A stretch of DNA of 38,044 nt, taken from the NCBI GenBank assembly GCA_018398765.1, contig JAHBMJ010000947.1, positions 1 to 38,044 on the forward strand, written 5' to 3'. The position numbers were made by a program, and so were the translations under genes. Shown here in pieces: positions 33,387-38,044 of the stretch (the first letter of the stretch is position 1; each line of letters starts with the position of its first letter). This DNA comes from Chromera velia (taxonomy: Eukaryota > Sar > Chromeraceae). The notes below the pieces were generated by a model. That model was not told where the DNA came from and made no database searches. It saw only the letters and a program-made list of their open reading frames with translations.

Positions 33387-33792
33387 CCGACATATATGAA
33401 TTTTCTTTTTGCTTTGCTTGAATGAGTGCTACAGATGAAGGCGAAAGGCATCACATAAAGGTCCAAAATATTTGGGCGCTGAAAGGCAGATAGAGAACTG
33501 GCTAGAGAGACAGGAAGGCAAACGTACAGTTCTTGCAGAGAGAGGAGTGGATCGGTCGAAAGAAGAAAAGAAACGAGAAGAGAACAGGAGACGGAAGAAT
33601 GAAGTATTGTGCCTGTCTGTGTGTCTGTCTGTCTGTCTGTCTGTCTGTCCCTATCTACCTGCCAGCGTCCCTGCCTGCCTGTTTCCAGATGCTTGCAGGA
33701 TGATATGTTGTTGTAAATCAGCCCAAAGGATCTTTCCTCACCTTTTCCCCTCCTTAACAACGGACCAGGTCTTCTCCTTTTGCCGCCAGGCC
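32708..33792 (-). CDS. Last two exons of an unrecognised Lys-rich protein with a 19-residue repeat
   Basis: Two exons join in phase: 33792-33742 (ends AWRQKEKTWSVVKEGK) and 33212-32708 (TGA), with donor GTGAGG and a TGTGCAG acceptor. The second exon begins PPTKKNSTETKKEKNGS and then repeats a unit close to GGAAKKTDPTEKKKEKNGS five times. One copy is one codon shorter, so length changes have kept frame. It ends with a Ser run and SSKKRRV, a basic tail that could act in nuclear import. The intron between is filled by CA and GA microsatellites. Exons further upstream are not secure. A segment starting ADQAVGKVNAFSSS at about 34150 on this strand may belong, or the gene may continue from the one at 34681-36784. 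All three frames of the repeat are open; the phase of the upstream exon selects this one. Confidence 0.5.
32880..33190 (-). repeat. 57-nt minisatellite (one 54-nt unit) in coding sequence
   Basis: Five to six copies of a 57-nt unit, seen on the plus strand as CCATTCTTCTCCTTCTTCTT followed by CTCCGTCGGGTCCGTC. The third unit lacks three bases. Units differ by only one or two substitutions, so the array is young. Confidence 0.9.
33217..33387 (+). repeat. (CA)n-(GA)n microsatellite in an intron
   Basis: About 145 bp of CA repeats with ATAC and CCAAA interruptions, then a GA array. It starts immediately beyond the TGTGCAG acceptor of the minus-strand exon at 33212. Confidence 0.9.
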
Positions 33793-34167
33793 CTGCAGCG
33801 AGGAAATCAATCACAGCAATCGACAGAACGACAGTAAGGAACGGAGGGGAAAGAGACGTCAACTACTGGCAAGGAGCTAGAAGGAAAATTAAACAAACCG
33901 AGAGAAAGTTCTCGAGAGACTATCAATGAAGGGGAATTCGGGACTTGAGGGAATTCTGAAGAATCACACATTGCCGCATGCACGCACAGACAAGCACGCG
34001 CATCCGTGTCATTGTCCATCATCGATGAGAACCCCCCGTCCGCCGTGCCCGGGTCCCGGCTCCTTTAGAGAGAACGATTTGCGTTGATGTCGGCGATTTC
34101 TGAGAGTACTGCTGCTGAATGCGTTCACTTTGCCCACTGCTTGATCAGCTTTTCTTTTCTTTTCTTT

Positions 34168-34198
<31 letters not shown>

Positions 34199-34680
34199 GT
34201 CTGTCTGTCTGTCTGTCTTTCTTTCTTTCTTTCTCTACTCGATAGTGCTCAGCGCGTTCACCTTGGCATTGTCGGGCCCCCTCCGCTCCTCTCCCCCCCC
34301 TCATCTCAAGACAAATGACACAAGAACAGACGGACTCTCCGACAACGCGGACCTACATCCACAGCAGCTCTCTGCGGAAAACTGCTGGCTGTTGGAAAGT
34401 GTGAACTGGCTTGACACGCATGCACGCATGTTGTTGTACCACACAAACTCAATGGGTCTTGTCCTGATTTACGCGCTTTGCGATCATACATAGTATCCGA
34501 GCCAAAGGATGCGACCACTTCGTTCTAGGCAACCAGCAAAAAAATGAACCGACCCACCGAACACGCCTACGGAAAGAGAAAATGGGCAGAAAAGGAAAAA
34601 GTACCAAGAGAGTTCTTTCTACATGCATGGGACAACTATCATGCATGTCGTTTTTCCCACCGCGTTGCGAGCGTACAGTC
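33793..34680. other. Unassigned interval with TTTC and TGTC microsatellites
   Basis: TTTC units at 34150-34197 run into TGTC units and back to TTTC at 34231. Some minus-strand peptide at 34025-34150 looks coding, but no clean splice sites could be placed. Just outside this interval, TGTC units also occur at 33617-33648. Confidence 0.5.
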
Positions 34681-35714
34681 TTACTCAGTGAGGAAGCAAA
34701 GAAGGCCCGGCGAAGCTTCCTCGAGACTGCCGCGCATAATGGTGGACTCAAGCTGAACGCCATGCAATAGAGACAGAATGGAATGCGAATAAATAGCATG
34801 ACACACTGACCCTTTCTCGCGACGACAAGCCGAGATTGATTTGGTCCGCTGCTTGTGAAGAAGAGACTCGGCAGGTCCATGCATCCTGCAGACTCTTGAG
34901 AATTAACCCTCCTGCATGGTCGCTCATTCCATCAAACCCCCCCGCTCCTACTTGCAAGCGAATGGGTGCACCCAGAAATGGCACCTCGTCCGCACTGCCC
35001 GCTCCTGCTGCTTCCCTCTGCTCTGTTCCCTCTTCTTCTCCCTGTGTCTCCTCCCACCCTCCCCAAGGTAGTCTGAAGTGTTTCCCTTCGCCCTCACTCT
35101 CACCCAGATCAGCCAGCACCCCCCCAAGCCCAGCCTCTCTCTTTCTCTCTCCACCCCCACTCTCCATCGCGACCCCCGCAAAGTCTGACCGAGACGCAGA
35201 CACGAGCAGAGAGAGACCGGGAGAGGCACACCCTCCGAAACCACCGCCACTACCCGACACACTCTCCCTGCTGTACCTCACACCAGTGACCACAGATCCC
35301 GATCCCCCCGCTTCAAGTCGTCCCTGAGAGACGGGCCTCCTGCAAGCAGCAGAGAAGAAAAAAAGAAAAATGAAGTGATACACAAATCGTTTCTTCTTAG
35401 GTGCAACCACATGTATGCACGTCACGCTTTCCGCCGGCCAGCTGCCTCAAAAAATTGACAAGGACAGCGAGTCAACGTCAAAAGAAAAAAGGGAAGCTTC
35501 CAAGCAGACACTGAAGGAAGGAAATCAAGAAAAGGTACAGACGGACGTGACGATGAGACAAAATGCATGCATGAATTTCCAAAGTCTTCACCTTCGGGTG
35601 GTCATTTGCGAGCAAACATTTCCTCACAAAGCCGCACAGAGACGGTTTACCTCCGTTCAGGATGTTGTTCTCTACGGTTGCATCTAGTCACAATACATGT
35701 TTACACTGTCTACA

Positions 35715-35757
<43 letters not shown>

Positions 35758-36784
35758 ACTGACTGACTGACTGACTGACTGACTGACTGACGTTCTTTCA
35801 GAAAGCGTGAGACAGTTTCGTGTCAGAGCACCGTCTGCCCCCCCGTCGCTGTCTCCTTCTTTCTTCATCTGCTCTGTATCCCTGTTCTTCGCGTACGCAC
35901 CCAAACTCCAGTCCGCACCGCCCCCCCCCCTCAGTTGCTCTTGCAGTCTCAAACTGGAAGTCCCGCAGAGAGGCGATCTTTGGGTCACTTGCAGGGGGGC
36001 TGCTGACATTGGTGCAGCTGCACTTGAGGCAGAGCAACCGACTGAGGATGTTCTGCTATCAACGAGGCCAGGCGCCGGCAGCACGTGGGCAGGTCCTGGA
36101 GAGGGGACGGGAAGGGTGCCAGATGCAGAGACTGTGGCTGGCAGGCTGGCTGATTGCATGCTCCTTTGAGTGCCCTCCCCGACTTGCGTGGCCCCTTCAA
36201 AGGATTCAGTGAAGTCTGTTGGCGGCTGTGCCGCATCTCGTTTGACATAACCCAGGGTGAGAGAGGACGCAGAAGGGGATGGATTAAGAAGAGGGGGCAT
36301 GCTTGCAGACGCGCCGAGAGACCCTGTGTGTTGTTGTGTGTGCTGTTGGGCAGACTGAGTGACTTGTCCCTCTTCTTCCTCTTCTCCCCCTTCTTCCTCT
36401 TCTGGCTCTTCTTCCCCACCTTGTCCCTCCTCTTGTCCTTCTTCTTGCACTCCAACCGCCCCAAAGACTTCTTCCTCCCCGGCCTCGTCCCTCTACGGCC
36501 AATTCGTTCTCTCCTGTGGGGTGGGCGTTGTTCTCTTCTATGACTATGGGTTCGGTGTTGTTCTCCTCCCACTCTTCAGGGGAGGGCCCGATGGGAATGT
36601 GGGGCGGATCGGGGTCTTCTTCGTCGCTCATACTTGGCTGTGGATGTGCTGCCCTCTTCTCTACTCTTCTCACTGCCTTTGGCTTTGTCCCCCGGCGAGC
36701 TCGGTCCGGAGTGTTGTTTGAGTCAGAAGGCATACTCCCACCCTCAGGCACGGATTCGCTGAACCGAAATTGTCCACTCATCAT
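34681..36784 (-). CDS. Spliced gene for an unrecognised, largely disordered protein
   Basis: Candidate start ATG at 36784 (MMSGQFRFSESVPEGG...), then an acidic segment including SMSDEEDPDPPHIPIGPSPE. From about 36500 the coding frame moves by one to RDEAGEEEVFGAVGVQEEGQ, a Glu-rich run, then a Ser/Ala/Pro-rich region to 35792. The shift lies in purine-rich sequence and is either a short intron or an indel; I could not place it. Exon to 35792 (phase 2), then 35339-34811 (starts RPVSQGRLEAGGSG, contains LPWGGWEETQ and VPFLGAPIRLQVGAGGFDG), then 34752-34681 (LESTIMRGSLEEASPGLLCF..., stop TAA). Donors at 35791 and 34810 are both GTCAGT and the acceptors are normal. There are no catalytic motifs and no homologue known to me. 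Frame choice after 36400 is supported by splice phase. Confidence 0.5.
35716..35791 (-). repeat. GTCA array beginning at a 5' splice site, followed by a GGCA array
   Basis: On the minus strand the intron after 35792 starts GTCAGTCAGTCA and continues as about nine GTCA units (35791-35757), then about ten GGCA units (to 35716). The splice donor itself is the first repeat unit. Confidence 0.85.
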
Positions 36785-37680
36785 CAGTGAAAGTGTGTTG
36801 CAGTGGTCACAAGTGCTGAGGATGTGCAGAGGGGCCAGGTGAGGGGACCATCAGTGAGCATCGTGTAATCTCATGTTTCATGCTACGTATATACTCTATA
36901 GCTGTATATCGATATATGTTTCTCTGCATGCATGGTATGCAGGATACCCCCTCCACAGGCTCCGGGGGTATGCCGGGGCCCTAAGAAAAAAACGTTCAAA
37001 AAAAAACATATGTTGAAGACGATATGTTTGACGGATAACATGGAAAAGGTTAGAGCAAAACAATCTTAAACAAGAGAAATTCACCTATCAGGAGAATATT
37101 TTTTCTGGATTGATTGCCAGGGAGGTCTGATGCGTCTAGGCGCTTTCCTTGGAAGCTGCACGTGGGACATTCAGCATTAGTGCGGGAGGCCAATCCTCCA
37201 GACATAAATCGTCATCCTAATCCTAAAATAAAATATGATCGTTCAAAAAATGAAAATAAATAATAAAAAAATTGTATAATTCTCTATCAAAACTAGAATA
37301 TGAAGGAAAAAAATATATAAGATAAAGAATTAAGCTAGAAATTAAGCCTATAGGTATAATTGGGAATAACGAGTGCAATAGGGCTAGTTTCGACGTTACA
37401 GGGCTTAAATTTGATCTTAAAGACTCTGATGCACTGTAATGGAAGGTAATGTCAGCTTTTACAAGGTTTATACTTCTAATAAGTTCCGGTTCGTCCAGTA
37501 CAGACTAGTATAGTCGTTGATACAAACACTTTTCTCATTCCTTATGTATTGCCTAGTGTATTGCTTACATGTGGATGCAGTGCAATGCATGCAACCGATT
37601 AATTACTGCTTCCATAATTCTTCGCTCGTAAACGCACATCCTGGTCTCAAGAATAAGTTTTGTGACTGAATGACTTTTCA
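36785..37680. other. AT-rich end region, one small hairpin
   Basis: No gene supported. ATACCCCC (36944-36951) can pair with GGGGGTAT (36964-36971) over a 12-base loop. From 37210 to 37640 the sequence is AT-rich without frames. Confidence 0.5.
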
Positions 37681-37683
37681 ATG

Positions 37684-38044
37684 GAGCCTTCCTTCTTTCT
37701 TCCCTTCCTCCCTTCCTTCCTTCCTTCCTTCCTTCCCTGTCTCTCTCTTTCTCTTGTTCTCTCTCCTTCCTTCCCTCCCTCTCTCTCCCTCTCTCTCTCT
37801 CTCTTTCCTTCCCTCCAACTCCTCTTCTCTCTGTCCCTTTCTCCCCTTCTCTCTTCCTCTCTCTCTCTCTCTCTCCCTAGCTCTCTCCCCCCGTCTCTCT
37901 CTCCCTCTCTCTCCCTCTCCCCCTCCCTCCCCCTTCCTCTCTCTCTCTCTCCCTCTGTATATGTCTTTCTCCCTCCCTCTCTCTCTTTCTCCCTCCTTCC
38001 TTCTCTCCCTCTCCCTCTCCCTGTGCCTCTCCCTTGCCCTCTCC
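37684..38044 (+). repeat. Polypyrimidine (TTCC/CTCT) tract reaching the window end
   Basis: About 360 bp of nearly pure C and T on the plus strand: TTCC units first, then CTCT and CCCT units. It continues to the last base, so its true length is unknown. Confidence 0.9.

Noticed and set aside
32563-33393. Long minus-strand frame with poly-Arg repeats and Cys/Val runs
   Set aside because: It is another frame of the 57-nt repeat plus the CA microsatellite; the upstream exon's phase selects a different frame.
37684-38044. Telomere at the right edge
   Set aside because: The tract is irregular CTCT/TTCC, not a G-rich telomeric repeat, and nothing suggests the contig ends here biologically.

Overview
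This is a eukaryotic nuclear window. It has spliced genes with GT-AG introns, very abundant microsatellites and polypyrimidine tracts, terminal-inverted-repeat elements, and a sharp alternation between GC-rich gene blocks and AT-rich gene-poor blocks. The mix of bacterial/viral-style HNH genes, short introns and low-complexity proteins suggests a protist, perhaps an alga such as a chromerid. That placement is a guess from gene style, not from a marker gene.

Layout. 0-3.6 kb: no convincing gene; a 24-G run, a degenerate 184-185 bp tandem repeat, GC-rich short repeats and a polypyrimidine tract. 3.6-6.3 kb: an element with about 250 bp, nearly identical terminal inverted repeats, carrying a spliced, 5'-truncated, frameshifted coding segment on the minus strand. 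6.3-8.0 kb: AT-rich, empty. 8.0-9.04 kb: a compact element with a perfect 9 bp target-site duplication and 16 bp perfect termini (Mutator-like), carrying a short coding fragment. 9-11.8 kb: AT-rich, with a tRNA-like sequence at 10.3-10.4 kb. 11.8-14.9 kb: a tandem pair of Cys/His-repeat-array plus HNH-endonuclease genes; the first is intact with a mitochondrial-like N-terminus, the second has no proper start and an in-frame TAA.

15.6-19.6 kb (minus): a complete seven-exon gene for TFIIIC subunit 5 (GTF3C5/tau95-like), reconstructed here exon by exon with matching phases. Its introns hold very long tetranucleotide repeats. 20.5-29.7 kb (plus): a gene of roughly 15 exons for a protein of about 1,900 residues with a charged coiled coil, a LIM-like zinc segment, UIM-like motifs and a Q-rich region; its intergenic space with GTF3C5 is head-to-head. 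29.7-32.7 kb: mostly non-coding. 32.7-36.8 kb (minus): exons of one or two unrecognised low-complexity proteins, one ending in an in-frame 57-nt repeat array. 36.8-38.0 kb: AT-rich sequence, then a CT tract to the window end.

The genes do not form a pathway. GTF3C5 is core Pol III transcription machinery; the HNH pair and the two inverted-repeat elements are accessory. The most novel content is the Cys/His-array HNH pair, the two elements that carry host-like exon fragments, and the repeated use of GTCAGT (C at intron +3) as a 5' splice site, in one case running straight into a GTCA microsatellite.
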